Below are positions 55,597-64,000 of a stretch of 64,000 nt of DNA, piece after piece (position 1 is the first letter of the stretch; every line of letters starts with the position of its first letter). The notes beneath the pieces are model-generated. The model saw only the letters and a list, made by a program, of their open reading frames with translations, ran no database searches and was not told the origin of the DNA. The DNA is from Arthrobacter sp. MAHUQ-56 (GTDB lineage: Bacteria; Actinomycetota; Actinomycetes; Actinomycetales; Micrococcaceae). The stretch covers positions 973,507 to 1,037,506 of the forward strand of contig NZ_JAIFZQ010000020.1 of assembly GCF_019710585.1 (NCBI RefSeq), given 5' to 3'. A program made the position numbers and the translations under genes.

Positions 55597-56417
55597 GCCA
55601 GGAAGGAGATGGCGGCCTGTTTGAATGCCCGGCTGGTGATGGCATTGGTGTGGTTGCGGCCCGGCAAGACGAGCTGTTCGGCCATGGAGCCGGCGCTCCG
55701 GGCCAGTTCCGCAAGCTTGGGCAGGCTGGCCAGCCGTTCGTCCTTGTCCCCGGCCACGAGGAGCACCGGAACGTGCGGGATTGCTTCGGCGGGGTCGTAG
55801 GGTTCGGCCTTGATGGCCTCCACCAGGGAGAGCAGCGCAAAGATGTTGTTGCTCGGCAGCAGAAGGGCCATCTTGAGCAGCTGGGCCGTGGATTCGTCCT
55901 TGATGGGCGTGCCGTCCGCAAGGTAGTCCTGTGCGGCGATGAGGTCGAACTCGGCCAGCGGATCCGAGGTGTTGGGCCCGCCCAGCACCAGCCGGTGGAC
56001 CAGCTCGGGCTGGGTTGCGGCGAACTCCCATGCGAGCCTGGAACCCAGGGAATAGCCCACCACGTCCAGTCCGCTGGAAGGATCGCCCTCGTGCAGGGGG
56101 CGCGCGCCGGCGTCGAACGCAACCTGGAGCAGGTCCGCCCGGATCCTGCTGGGGGAGTACGAGTCCATGTCCTCGGGTGCGCCGCTGCGGCCGTGGCCCG
56201 GAAGGTCCACGGTGACGACACGCCGGCCGGCGTCGAGCAGCGCCGTTACCCAGCCGGTGTCCTCCCAGTTGAGCTTGGACGATGAGGAGAACCCGTGCAG
56301 CAACAGTACGGGCCGCAGCCCGGCGTCGTTGGCGGGCTCGTGGACCGCGACATACATTTGCGGGTCCGTGCCTTCCACGGTGTGCGGGTGCTGCTGTCCG
56401 GTGTGCCTGCCGCTCAT
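55590..56417 (-). CDS. Alpha/beta hydrolase
   Basis: 275 residues from ATG 56417, which GAGGAC precedes; ATG 56432 would add five residues. LLLHGFSSSSKLNWEDTG is the oxyanion region, VVGYSLGSRLAW the nucleophile elbow, LVAGDKDERLAS the acid loop and GRNHTNAITS the catalytic His. Cytoplasmic, no signal peptide. The substrate is unknown. Its stop falls inside the third unit of the tandem repeat, and it probably shares a transcript with the PRTase-fold gene. Confidence 0.85.
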   Translation of the reverse strand: MSGRHTGQQHPHTVEGTDPQMYVAVHEPANDAGLRPVLLLHGFSSSSKLNWEDTGWVTALLDAGRRVVTVDLPGHGRSGAPEDMDSYSPSRIRADLLQVAFDAGARPLHEGDPSSGLDVVGYSLGSRLAWEFAATQPELVHRLVLGGPNTSDPLAEFDLIAAQDYLADGTPIKDESTAQLLKMALLLPSNNIFALLSLVEAIKAEPYDPAEAIPHVPVLLVAGDKDERLASLPKLAELARSAGSMAEQLVLPGRNHTNAITSRAFKQAAISFLAV

Positions 56418-56519
56418 GCTCTCAGTCCTCATCAGGTCCTGCGCCTGGGCTGACCCGGCGCTTCGGTGCGTCTCTCATGCCGGGGCCCGCCAACAGCTGC
56501 CCCGCAGGTGGGCACCACT

Positions 56520-57917
56520 CTACCCGCCGGAGGCGCGGCGTCCGGCGGCCACGCGGGCACCGGCAGCGCAGGCCAGTGCGATCCCGGCCACCAGTCCAAA
56601 GGTGCTCACGAGCTGCACGCGGCTGCCCTCGGCACTGAAGCCGACGGCGAAGATCAGGCCCAGCAGTGCAAGACCCAGGTACGTCAGCCCGGGAAAACCC
56701 TTCATCCGCAGGGGAAGCTGTGTGCCGTCCCGGTCGGCGCGCCGCCGCAGGATCAGCTGCGACACCAGCGCGCTGCCCCAAACCACCAGGCACGTCGAGC
56801 CCACCAGCTGGAACAGTGCGGGCAGGATGCGCTCGGGGAACAACAGCTCCAGCACCGTGGCGATAAAGCCGAAGGCCACCGATACGCCCACCGCAAGGAG
56901 GGGGACGCCCGCACCGTTGAGCCGGGTCAGGGCGCGCGGCGCCTCACCCCGCTGTGCCAGGGAGTACGCCATGCGGGAGGCCCCGTAGAGGTTGGCGTTC
57001 AGTGCCGAGAGGAGGGCGACGACGGCCACCAGGGTGATGGCAGCGGAGGCGCCGGGGATCCGGGCGGCGTCGAGGACCCCCGCGAAGGGCGAGGCAAGGC
57101 TCTTGGACGTTGCGGGAAGGACGGCGGCGATGACGAAGACGGAGCCGATGTAGAACACCAGGATGCGCCACACGACGGTCCGGATAGCTTTGCCCACGCT
57201 GCGTTCGGGATCCTCGGTTTCGGCGGCCGCAACCGAGACAATCTCCGTCCCCCCGAACGCGAAGATCACCACGAACAGGGCCGCGGCAACCCCGCCGAGG
57301 CCCTGGGGCGCGAAGTCGGCGCTGAGGTTTGCCAGGCCGGGCGACGCGACGGCGGGGAGCAGGCCGAGGAGCAGGGCGGCACCTATGGCAAGGAACAGGA
57401 CGATGACAGCGACCTTGAGGATGGCGAACCAGAACTCGAACTCGCCGAAGTTGCGGACGCCGGTGAGGTTGATGGCCGTGAACACCACCATGAACAGCAG
57501 CGCCAGCGCCCAGACCGGAACCACCGGCCAGACGGAGAACAGGAGGCCCGCGGCGCCCAGCGCCTCGGCGGCGATCACCACCACCAGCTGCAGCCACCAG
57601 AGCCAGCCGATGGTGGCGCCGGCCGTACGGCCCAGCGCGCGACCGGCGTAGACCGAAAAAGCACCGCTGTTCGGGTTCGCGGCCGCCATCTCGCCCAGCG
57701 CCCACATCACCAGGATGATCAGCGTCCCGGCCACCAGGTAGGAGACCAGGACTGCCGGTCCCGCCGCCTGCACGCCGGCGCCGGATCCCAGGAACAAGCC
57801 GGCTCCGATGGCGCTGCCGAGCCCCATCATCGTGAGCTGGCGCGGCTTCATGCTGTGGGCGGCGGGGCCGCTGCGGTGCGGTCCTGGAGCGGTGGTGGGG
57901 GCGGACTTCATCGTCAT
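56520..57917 (-). CDS. Amino acid permease (APC family)
   Basis: 465 residues and twelve membrane helices. GLGSAIGAGLFLGSG is the helix 1 substrate-binding motif, followed by GEMAAANPNSGAFSVYAGRALG and FAFGGTEIVSVAAAETEDPER. Gram-positive AAT permeases have this outline, for amino acids such as aromatic or GABA-type. The start is ATG 57917, with AAGAAGG about 11 bases upstream; ATG 57911 is close. It is divergent from the nad operon. Confidence 0.9.
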   Translation of the reverse strand: MTMKSAPTTAPGPHRSGPAAHSMKPRQLTMMGLGSAIGAGLFLGSGAGVQAAGPAVLVSYLVAGTLIILVMWALGEMAAANPNSGAFSVYAGRALGRTAGATIGWLWWLQLVVVIAAEALGAAGLLFSVWPVVPVWALALLFMVVFTAINLTGVRNFGEFEFWFAILKVAVIVLFLAIGAALLLGLLPAVASPGLANLSADFAPQGLGGVAAALFVVIFAFGGTEIVSVAAAETEDPERSVGKAIRTVVWRILVFYIGSVFVIAAVLPATSKSLASPFAGVLDAARIPGASAAITLVAVVALLSALNANLYGASRMAYSLAQRGEAPRALTRLNGAGVPLLAVGVSVAFGFIATVLELLFPERILPALFQLVGSTCLVVWGSALVSQLILRRRADRDGTQLPLRMKGFPGLTYLGLALLGLIFAVGFSAEGSRVQLVSTFGLVAGIALACAAGARVAAGRRASGG

Positions 57918-58083
57918 GGGCGGTAAACCTTCTTGGGGCGTGGTTCGGCGGGGCGTTCCTTGTGGGACCTCTTGAATTTACCGCCTCGGCTGGCGCCCCG
58001 CTGACCGTTGGTCCGCGACTGCGGCAGGCGCGCAGCTTAAAGCCCGGGAAATATTTCCTCTTCCTGCCTTACCGGACGTATTA

Positions 58084-58112
58084 TTAGTTTTGGTCAAAGT
58101 GACTATAAGTAA
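58084..58112 (+). promoter_or_regulatory. Candidate NrtR operator over the nad operon promoter
   Basis: A 29-base imperfect palindrome whose core is GTCA-AAG-TGAC at 58093-58103 and whose arms start TTA and end TAA; 10 of 13 paired arm positions match. The -10-like TATAAG (58104-58109) lies in its right arm, so a bound protein would block initiation. The operator and the NrtR gene 40 bases downstream suggest autoregulation. Match to a published NrtR box could not be checked. Confidence 0.5.
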
Positions 58113-58151
58113 GGATCCGGCCGGACCGGCGGTCAAGGACGATGGAGGGCG

Positions 58152-58871
58152 GTGAAGGGGTTGTACTACAGCTCGGCGAATGTCTCCGAGCGGCAGGCTG
58201 CGCCGCCGTCGCTCGCGATTTCCACGGTGATCTTTGCCCTCCGGCCCAGTGAAAGCTCAGGCCGGCCCACCCTCTGGCTTCCCTTGGTGCGGCGGATCCG
58301 GGAACCCTTCAAAGGCCTCTGGGCACTGCCGGGCGGCCCGCTGAGCCACAGCGAGTCCCTGCAGGACGCCGCCGCCCGCAACCTGCGGGAGACCACTGGC
58401 CTCGCCCCCAGCTACCTCGAGCAGCTGTACGCGTTCGGCGGCCTGCACAGGTCCCCGACCCAGCGGGTGGTGTCGATCGTGTACTGGGCACTGGTCCAGC
58501 CCACGGAGGCCGCCCTGGCCGACGAATCAGAAAATGTGCGCTGGTTCCGCGCCGACCGCCTGGGGGGCCTGGCCTTCGACCACAACGCCATCGTCGACTA
58601 CGCGCTGTGGCGGCTGCGCAACAAGCTGGCCTACGGTTCGGTGGCCTACCACCTGCTGGGGGAGTACTTCACCCTGGCCCAGGTCCGGGAAGTCTACGAA
58701 GCCGTCCTGGACCGCGAACTGGACCCTGCCAACTTCCGCCGGCAACTCAAAGCGACGCCCGAAATCGAAGAAACCGGCGAATTCCTCCAGGGCGGCAAAC
58801 ACCGCCCGCCACGCCTCTACCGCTACACCGGCCGCCCCGGCCTCGACCCCGACAACAGGAGCACACCATGA
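58152..58871 (+). CDS. nrtR: NrtR-type Nudix-related transcriptional regulator of NAD genes
   Basis: 239 residues from GTG 58152 after GATGGAGGGC. An N-terminal Nudix-like domain is followed by a C-terminal winged helix (AYHLLGEYFTLAQVREVYEAVL, ELDPANFRRQL). The Nudix box is degenerate: ARNLRETTGL where hydrolases have REUxEExGU, so two catalytic Glu are lost. NrtR binds ADP-ribose or NAD-linked ligands and represses nad genes. It is the first gene of the nad operon and overlaps nadA by 4 bases. Confidence 0.9.
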   Translation: MKGLYYSSANVSERQAAPPSLAISTVIFALRPSESSGRPTLWLPLVRRIREPFKGLWALPGGPLSHSESLQDAAARNLRETTGLAPSYLEQLYAFGGLHRSPTQRVVSIVYWALVQPTEAALADESENVRWFRADRLGGLAFDHNAIVDYALWRLRNKLAYGSVAYHLLGEYFTLAQVREVYEAVLDRELDPANFRRQLKATPEIEETGEFLQGGKHRPPRLYRYTGRPGLDPDNRSTP

Positions 58872-60172
58872 GCAGCGTCAACACAGCGATCCAGCTGATC
58901 ACGCGCGAACAGGCCGAACAGGGCGCTGCCGCCACCCGCAGCACCTGCAGCCCTGCCCTCGCCAAGGGGCCGTGGGACTACGACCTGGCCGAAGCGCTCG
59001 CCGGCATCCCGGCCTACGGCCCGGGAGCGTCCAGCACCGACGTCGCACCCGCGGCAACCCCCCGCCAGGGGCAGCTTCCGGAGGAGTACAAGCTTGCCGG
59101 CGACGACGAACTCGCGGAGCGCATCCGCGCGGCCAAGGCCACGCTGGGCGACCGCGCAGTGATCCTGGGCCACTTCTACCAGCGGGACGAAGTGATCCAG
59201 CACGCCGACTTCGTGGGCGATTCCTTCCAGCTGGCCAACGCGGCGCTCACCAGGCCGGATGCGGAAGCCATTGTGTTCTGCGGCGTCCATTTCATGGCGG
59301 AAACGGCCGATATCCTCTCCACTCCGGAGCAGGCCGTCATCCTGCCCAACCTCGCCGCCGGCTGCTCCATGGCTGACATGGCTGATGCCGACTCCGTGGC
59401 GGAGTGCTGGGAACAGCTGGAGGAGATCTTCGGAACGGAACCGGACGCCGGGGGGCGCGTCCCGGTCATCCCCGTTACCTACATGAACTCCTCCGCAGCG
59501 CTGAAGGCGTTCTGCGGTGAACACGGCGGCATCGTCTGCACGTCCTCGAATGCCAGGACTGTCCTGGAGTGGGCCTTCCAGCGGGCACAGCGCGTCCTGT
59601 TCTTCCCCGACCAGCACCTGGGCCGGAACACCGCGAAAGCATTGGGGGTGCCGCTGGAGCAGATGCCCATGTGGAACCCGCGCAAGGACCTCGGCGGCAA
59701 TGGGGAACAGGCCCTGCTGGACTCCCGCGTGATCCTCTGGCACGGCTTCTGCTCCGTGCACAAGCGCTTCAGCGTGGCGCAGATCGAGAAGGCCCGCGCC
59801 GACTTCCCGGGCGTGCAGGTGATCGTGCACCCGGAATGCCCCATGGAGGTGGTGGACGCCGCCGATTCCGCAGGCTCCACGGACTTCATCAAGAAGGCCA
59901 TCGCGGCGGCCACCGAGCCCACCACGTTCGCCATCGGCACCGAAATCAACATGGTGAACCGGCTCGCCGCCGAGTACCCGCAGCACACCATCTTCTGCCT
60001 GGACCCGGTGATCTGCCCCTGCTCCACGATGTACCGCATCCACCCCGGCTACCTGGCCTGGGTGCTCGAGGAACTGGTGGCGGGCCGCGTCGTCAACCGC
60101 ATCACCGTCGACGACGACGTGCAGGCGAACGCCAGGACTGCGCTCGAGCGCATGCTGGCAGCGAGGCCATAG
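58868..60172 (+). CDS. nadA: Quinolinate synthase NadA
   Basis: Condenses iminoaspartate with DHAP to quinolinate using a 4Fe-4S cluster. It has 434 residues, with an 80-residue N-terminal extension common in actinobacteria. VILGHFYQRDEVIQ, FCGVHFMAETADIL (Cys about 138), GGIVCTSSNA (Cys about 224), HPECPMEV and LDPVICPCSTMYRI (Cys about 383/385) supply the cluster cysteines and substrate site. ATGA overlap with nrtR and one-base overlap with nadB. Confidence 0.95.
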   Translation: MSSVNTAIQLITREQAEQGAAATRSTCSPALAKGPWDYDLAEALAGIPAYGPGASSTDVAPAATPRQGQLPEEYKLAGDDELAERIRAAKATLGDRAVILGHFYQRDEVIQHADFVGDSFQLANAALTRPDAEAIVFCGVHFMAETADILSTPEQAVILPNLAAGCSMADMADADSVAECWEQLEEIFGTEPDAGGRVPVIPVTYMNSSAALKAFCGEHGGIVCTSSNARTVLEWAFQRAQRVLFFPDQHLGRNTAKALGVPLEQMPMWNPRKDLGGNGEQALLDSRVILWHGFCSVHKRFSVAQIEKARADFPGVQVIVHPECPMEVVDAADSAGSTDFIKKAIAAATEPTTFAIGTEINMVNRLAAEYPQHTIFCLDPVICPCSTMYRIHPGYLAWVLEELVAGRVVNRITVDDDVQANARTALERMLAARP

Positions 60173-61989
60173 TGACCCCGCAGCCCCGTGCCGCCTTGCC
60201 GCCGCGCCGGCTTGCCGTCGTCGGAAGCGGCATCGCGGGCCTGTACGCGGCACTGCAGGCAGCGGACGCAGGCGCCGAGGTGGTGCTGCTGACCAAAGGT
60301 GCGCTGGAGCAGAGCAACACCTGGTACGCCCAGGGCGGCATCTCCGCAGTGCTTGGCGCTCCCGCGCCCGGCGATACCGTTGCCGCGCACATCGCCGACA
60401 CCCTCCGGGCCGGGGCCGGGCACTGCGACGCAGCTGCCGTCCAGCTCATGTGCGCCGACGCCGCCGGCGACATCGCGGCTCTGCAGCATTACGGGGTCAG
60501 CTTTGACGCCGGGCATGGTGCCGCCGTGCAGGGAGGCACGAAGTACGACGGCGGCCCGGCCCTGGGCCTCGAAGCGGCGCACAGTGCACCAAGGATCCTG
60601 CACGCGGGAGGGGACGCCACCGGCGCCCGGGTCGCCGCCGCCCTGATCCAGGCGGTACTGGCCCGCCGGGATGCCGGGGAACTCACGATCATCTCCGAGG
60701 CGCACGCCACCGCCCTGCGCACCAGCGCGGGAACCGTCACCGGGGTGGATTATCTCCACGCCGGCCGGCCCGCCGGCCTCGACGCGGACGCCGTCCTGCT
60801 GGCCACAGGGGGAGCCGGCCAACTGTTCGCCCAGACCACCAACCCGGCGGTGGCCACCGCCGACGGCCTGGCACTCGCCGTCCGTGCGGGAGCCGCCGTG
60901 GCAGACCTGGAGTTCTTCCAGTTCCACCCCACCTGCCTGGTTGACACCGCCGGGCAGGCCCGCACGGGCGGACCGCTGCTCATCTCCGAAGCCGTCCGCG
61001 GCGAAGGAGCCGTCCTGGTGGATGCCGGCGGACGCCGCTTCATGAAGGCCTACCACCCCGACGCCGAACTCGCGCCCCGCGACGTCGTCTCGCGCAGCAT
61101 CGCCCTGCACCTGGCCAAGCTCGGCGACCCCACCGGCCATGTCTACCTGGACGCCCGCGCCCTCGAACAGGCCAAGGGCAGCGGCTTCCTCCGTCAGCGG
61201 TTCCCCACGCTCACAGGCAAGACCCTCGACGCCGGCATCGACTGGACCCGCGAACTGGTCCCGGTCGCACCCGCCGCCCACTACTGGATGGGCGGGATCG
61301 CCACCGACCACTCCGGCCGCACCAGCGTCCCCGGCCTCTACGCTGCCGGCGAGGTTGCGTGCACAGGGGTCCAAGGGGCTAACCGGCTGGCCAGCAACTC
61401 CCTCCTTGAGGGACTCGTCTTCGGCCGCCGCGCTGTTGAATCCTTCCTCTCCGGTGACCTCGACGGCGGTACTTGGGTGGCGCCTGACGGCGCTCCTCCG
61501 CTCGCTGTCTCGGCCGCGGGCGGCCTCCCCTTGACGCTCGCTTCCGGAGCACCCTCAGGCGCCGAGGTTCGCTCCCGTTTGGGTGCCACTGGGGAAGGGC
61601 AAACGGCGGGTCGGTCAGGTGCGTGCGGCGGGGGTGGGCTGTCCAACTTCGGAGGGGGAGAAGGGGCCGGGGAGCCCTTTTCGCGGGATGCCCTTCGTCG
61701 CCTCATGACGTCGCATGCCGGGGTGCTGCGCTCCGGGCAGCTGTTGCGCGAGGCTGGCCGGACGCTTGAGCGGTGGGCCGGCGTCGTGCAACCTCTGGCT
61801 GTTGCGGACTCCGGCGACCCTTTGGTGCACGAGGACCGGAATCTGCTGCTGGCTGCGCAACTGCTCGTCCAGGCAGCCCTGGGCAGGACCGAATCCCTTG
61901 GCGCCCACTACCGGAACGACGAACCTGCCGCTGCCGAACCCGACAACACGTACTCCCTGCGCCCGAAAGCGAGCCTCCTCCATGACTGA
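60172..61989 (+). CDS. nadB: L-aspartate oxidase NadB with internal insertion
   Basis: FAD enzyme that oxidises aspartate to iminoaspartate. It has 605 residues from GTG 60172. VVGSGIAGLYAALQAA is the FAD motif, NTWYAQGGISAVL follows, and FFQFHPTCLVD, YWMGGIATD, GEVACTGVQGANRLASNSLLE are the catalytic core. Residues about 430-504, between FGRRAVESFLSG and FSRDALRRLM, form an unusual Gly/Ala-rich linker with a 7-bp hairpin at 61575-61606. Base use in this part is less C-ending than upstream. Linkers in the family are usually about half this length. Confidence 0.95.
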   Translation: MTPQPRAALPPRRLAVVGSGIAGLYAALQAADAGAEVVLLTKGALEQSNTWYAQGGISAVLGAPAPGDTVAAHIADTLRAGAGHCDAAAVQLMCADAAGDIAALQHYGVSFDAGHGAAVQGGTKYDGGPALGLEAAHSAPRILHAGGDATGARVAAALIQAVLARRDAGELTIISEAHATALRTSAGTVTGVDYLHAGRPAGLDADAVLLATGGAGQLFAQTTNPAVATADGLALAVRAGAAVADLEFFQFHPTCLVDTAGQARTGGPLLISEAVRGEGAVLVDAGGRRFMKAYHPDAELAPRDVVSRSIALHLAKLGDPTGHVYLDARALEQAKGSGFLRQRFPTLTGKTLDAGIDWTRELVPVAPAAHYWMGGIATDHSGRTSVPGLYAAGEVACTGVQGANRLASNSLLEGLVFGRRAVESFLSGDLDGGTWVAPDGAPPLAVSAAGGLPLTLASGAPSGAEVRSRLGATGEGQTAGRSGACGGGGLSNFGGGEGAGEPFSRDALRRLMTSHAGVLRSGQLLREAGRTLERWAGVVQPLAVADSGDPLVHEDRNLLLAAQLLVQAALGRTESLGAHYRNDEPAAAEPDNTYSLRPKASLLHD

Positions 61990-62899
61990 ACCCGCCGTAC
62001 TCGACCAGGCTGCGCCCGTCCGGCCGGCACTGGACCTCACCCTGCCGGTGGCTCCTGTACGGGAGATCCTGGAACGCGCCTTCGCCGAGGACGCGCCCTC
62101 CGGCGACATCACCTCCCAGCTGCTGATCCCGGCCGCGGCGCGGGCCACCGCAGTCCTGAACGCCCGGGTGCCTGGCGTCCTCAGCGGGGCCACCGTGTTC
62201 CGTGATGCCATGCAGCTGGTGGACCCCGCCACGAAGGTCGAGCTGCTGGTGGCGGATGGAGAAACGTTCGACGCCGGCACCCACCTTGCACGGGTCAGCG
62301 GGACCGCGCGCTCGGTGCTCCTGGCAGAACGGGTGGCGCTCAACCTGGTCCAGCGGATGTCCGCCATTGCCACGAAAACCGCCGAGTTCGTCCGGCTCAC
62401 CGAAGGCACCGCCGCCCGCATTACCGACACCCGCAAGACCACCCCCGGCCTGCGGGTCCTTGAACGCTTCGCCGTCCGCTGCGGCGGGGGCATGAACCAC
62501 CGGTACAGCCTCTCCGATGCCGTACTGGCCAAGGACAACCACCTCGCCGTGATGACCGGCGGCGACCCCGCCAGGCTGACGGAACTCCTGCGGGCCGCCA
62601 AGGCGCAGCTGGGCCACACCACGCACTTTGAAGTGGAAGTGGACAGCATGGACCAGATCGAACCCGTCCTCGCCGCCGGCGTGGACACCATCATGCTGGA
62701 CAACTTCACGCTGGAGGAACTGCAGGGCGGCGTCGCCCTGGTGGCAGGACGCGCACGGGTGGAGGCCAGCGGGAACGTGAACCTGGGCACCGTCCGGGCC
62801 ATAGCGGCCACCGGCGTGGACGTGATCTCCGTCGGTGCCCTCACGCACACGGTGGCCGCCCTGGATCTCGGCCTGGACGTCGAGCTGACGGCCGGCTGA
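61982..62899 (+). CDS. nadC: Nicotinate-nucleotide pyrophosphorylase NadC
   Basis: Quinolinate phosphoribosyltransferase, making nicotinate mononucleotide with CO2 release. It has 305 residues from ATG 61982, overlapping nadB. FAEDAPSGDITSQLL, RVALNLVQRMSAIATKT, ITDTRKTTPGLR, CGGGMNHRYSL and the hexameric-core VDTIMLDNFTLEEL are the QPRTase motifs. GVDVISVGALTHTVAALD follows. Confidence 0.96.
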   Translation: MTEPAVLDQAAPVRPALDLTLPVAPVREILERAFAEDAPSGDITSQLLIPAAARATAVLNARVPGVLSGATVFRDAMQLVDPATKVELLVADGETFDAGTHLARVSGTARSVLLAERVALNLVQRMSAIATKTAEFVRLTEGTAARITDTRKTTPGLRVLERFAVRCGGGMNHRYSLSDAVLAKDNHLAVMTGGDPARLTELLRAAKAQLGHTTHFEVEVDSMDQIEPVLAAGVDTIMLDNFTLEELQGGVALVAGRARVEASGNVNLGTVRAIAATGVDVISVGALTHTVAALDLGLDVELTAG

Positions 62900-62902
62900 C
62901 CC

Positions 62903-64000
62903 GTGATCTTCCTGGATGCCTCCGCCACCACCCCTGTCCGCCGCGAGGTCCTGGACGCCATGTGGCCCTACCTCACGGGCGAATTCGGAAACCCGTCCAG
63001 CCACCACGCGCTGGGCGGGTCGGCGGCAGCCGCGCTCGCAGGCGCCCGCGCATCGGTGGCCGCGGTCCTCGGCTGCCGGCCGGGGGAAGTGGTGTTCACC
63101 TCCGGCGGGACGGAAGCGGACAACCTCGCCGTCAAGGGCATCGCCCTGGCGCGGCAGGCAGCCAGGCCGGAGCTGGACCGGGTGGTGATCAGCGCCGTCG
63201 AACACCCCGCGGTGGAGGAATCCGCACGCTACCTCGAACGCTTCCACGGGTTCGCGGTGGACGTGGTGCCGGTGGACAGCACCGGGCGGGTCACGCCGCA
63301 GGCGCTGGCCGCGGTGCTGCGGCCGGAAACGGCACTGGTGAGCGTGATGTACGCCAACAATGAGGTGGGCACCGTGCAGCCCATCGCCGCACTGGCGGAA
63401 CTCGCACACGCGCACGGCATCCCGTTCCACACCGATGCCGTGCAGGCGGCCGGCTGGCTGCCACTGGATGTGCGGGCGCTGGGGGTGGACGCCATGAGCA
63501 TTTCGGGCCACAAGCTCGGTGCTCCCAAGGGCTGCGGACTGCTGTTCGTCCGCAGCCGCACGCGGCTGGAACCGCTGGTCCATGGCGGCGGGCAGGAGCG
63601 CGGCCGCCGGTCGGGCACCGAAAACGTGGCCGGAGCAGTGGGCATGGCCACCGCACTGACGCTGGCGCAGGGCCGCCAGGCGGAGCAGCAGGGGAGGGTG
63701 GCCGCCCTGCGGGACGGGTTCATCGACGCCGTGCTCTCCGGAGTCCCCGACGCCGTCCTTACCGGGCACCCCACGGAACGGCTGCCGTCCATCGCCTCGT
63801 TCTGCTTCCCGGGAACCAGCGGCGAAGCGGTCCTCCTGGAACTGGAGCGGCAGGGCATCGTGTGCTCCAGCGGCTCGGCGTGCGCAGCTGGCTCGGATGC
63901 GCCCTCGCCCGTGCTCACCGCCTTGGGGATCCCCGCCGTGGTCGCCCAAACGGCAGTACGCTTCAGCTTTGACGCCTCGGTGACCCGGGACGACCTGGAG
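62903..64000 (+). CDS. Cysteine desulfurase (NifS/IscS family), partial at window end
   Basis: GTG 62903, 3 bases after nadC, and open through base 64000 for 366 codons, so the C-terminus is outside the window. IFLDASATTPVRREVL, FTSGGTEADNLAVKGIAL, HTDAVQAAG, ISGHKLGAPKGCGLLF with the PLP Lys, and GIVCSSGSACAAGSD with the persulfide Cys are all visible. Adjacent to nadABC, it probably supplies sulfur for the NadA Fe-S cluster, as NifS does next to nadB in Bacillus subtilis. Confidence 0.93.
   Translation, partial: MIFLDASATTPVRREVLDAMWPYLTGEFGNPSSHHALGGSAAAALAGARASVAAVLGCRPGEVVFTSGGTEADNLAVKGIALARQAARPELDRVVISAVEHPAVEESARYLERFHGFAVDVVPVDSTGRVTPQALAAVLRPETALVSVMYANNEVGTVQPIAALAELAHAHGIPFHTDAVQAAGWLPLDVRALGVDAMSISGHKLGAPKGCGLLFVRSRTRLEPLVHGGGQERGRRSGTENVAGAVGMATALTLAQGRQAEQQGRVAALRDGFIDAVLSGVPDAVLTGHPTERLPSIASFCFPGTSGEAVLLELERQGIVCSSGSACAAGSDAPSPVLTALGIPAVVAQTAVRFSFDASVTRDDLE

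Noticed and set aside
53871..56285. 804-codon plus-strand frame running from the MHS transporter into the hydrolase
   Set aside because: It overlaps two real genes and a terminator in other frames and has no recognisable domain.
61703..63949. Long minus-strand open frame opposite nadB-nadC-desulfurase
   Set aside because: Same GC effect; the plus-strand genes carry all expected catalytic motifs.

Overview
The window is a GC-rich (roughly two-thirds G+C) actinobacterial chromosome segment. NucS, an actinobacterial atp operon with a short epsilon subunit, DUF2550/DUF2017/DUF3039/DUF4395 proteins, frequent GTG/TTG starts and many leaderless-type promoters point to the Micrococcaceae, most likely Arthrobacter or Pseudarthrobacter; this is inferred from gene content and protein sequence only. 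No rRNA, tRNA, CRISPR array, insertion sequence or prophage was seen. Genes are dense (about 62, many overlapping by 1-8 bases), and only one gene-free stretch exceeds 300 bases (20368-20682, the cold-shock leader).

Region by region. 0.1-7.7 kb: prfA, prmC and a Sua5-type t6A synthase, then an envelope-polysaccharide module (two GT2 glycosyltransferases, a membrane NDP-sugar dehydratase, a WecA-like phosphoglycosyltransferase). 7.8-15.7 kb: the complete F1Fo ATP synthase operon (AtpI-like, AtpZ-like, atpBEFHAGDC), with a strong hairpin between atpA and atpG and an epsilon subunit reduced to its beta-sandwich. 15.8-20.1 kb: DUF2550, then a membrane esterase coupled to a rhomboid-like/LPG-synthase (MprF-type) fusion. 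20.2-28.3 kb: cold-shock gene with long leader, nucS, zinc-ribbon protein, hydrolase, AI-2E-type permease, a large unknown envelope protein, a YbbN-like thioredoxin/TPR protein, an Old Yellow Enzyme and DUF3253.

28.3-35.7 kb: Na+/H+ antiporter with a C-terminal UBP zinc finger, ABC exporter, nagB, and a DUF3039 protein coupled to an SF2 helicase. 35.7-42.9 kb: NAD salvage (pncA, pncB), then the conserved actinobacterial series clpS-DUF2017-murI-MBL-rph-rdgB, and DedA. 42.9-51 kb: exonuclease/BRCT protein, DUF4395, ADP-ribosylglycohydrolase, aquaporin, sbcD-sbcC. 51-58 kb: transporters (two MFS, one APC), an IclR regulator, a PRTase-fold protein and a hydrolase. 58-64 kb: nrtR-nadA-nadB-nadC-cysteine desulfurase, the de novo NAD operon, with the last gene running off the window.

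The contents are mostly core metabolism and envelope functions; I did not find a clear new defence or mobile system. The strongest second-look items are: (1) at least 16 starts with a -10-like hexamer ending exactly 6-7 nt before the start codon, implying widespread leaderless mRNAs and fixing several start sites; (2) the esterase/pseudo-rhomboid-MprF pair; (3) the antiporter-UBP finger fusion; (4) the NrtR-type palindrome over the nad promoter; (5) an in-frame hairpin-bearing insertion in nadB; (6) the truncated epsilon subunit and the atpA-atpG hairpin.
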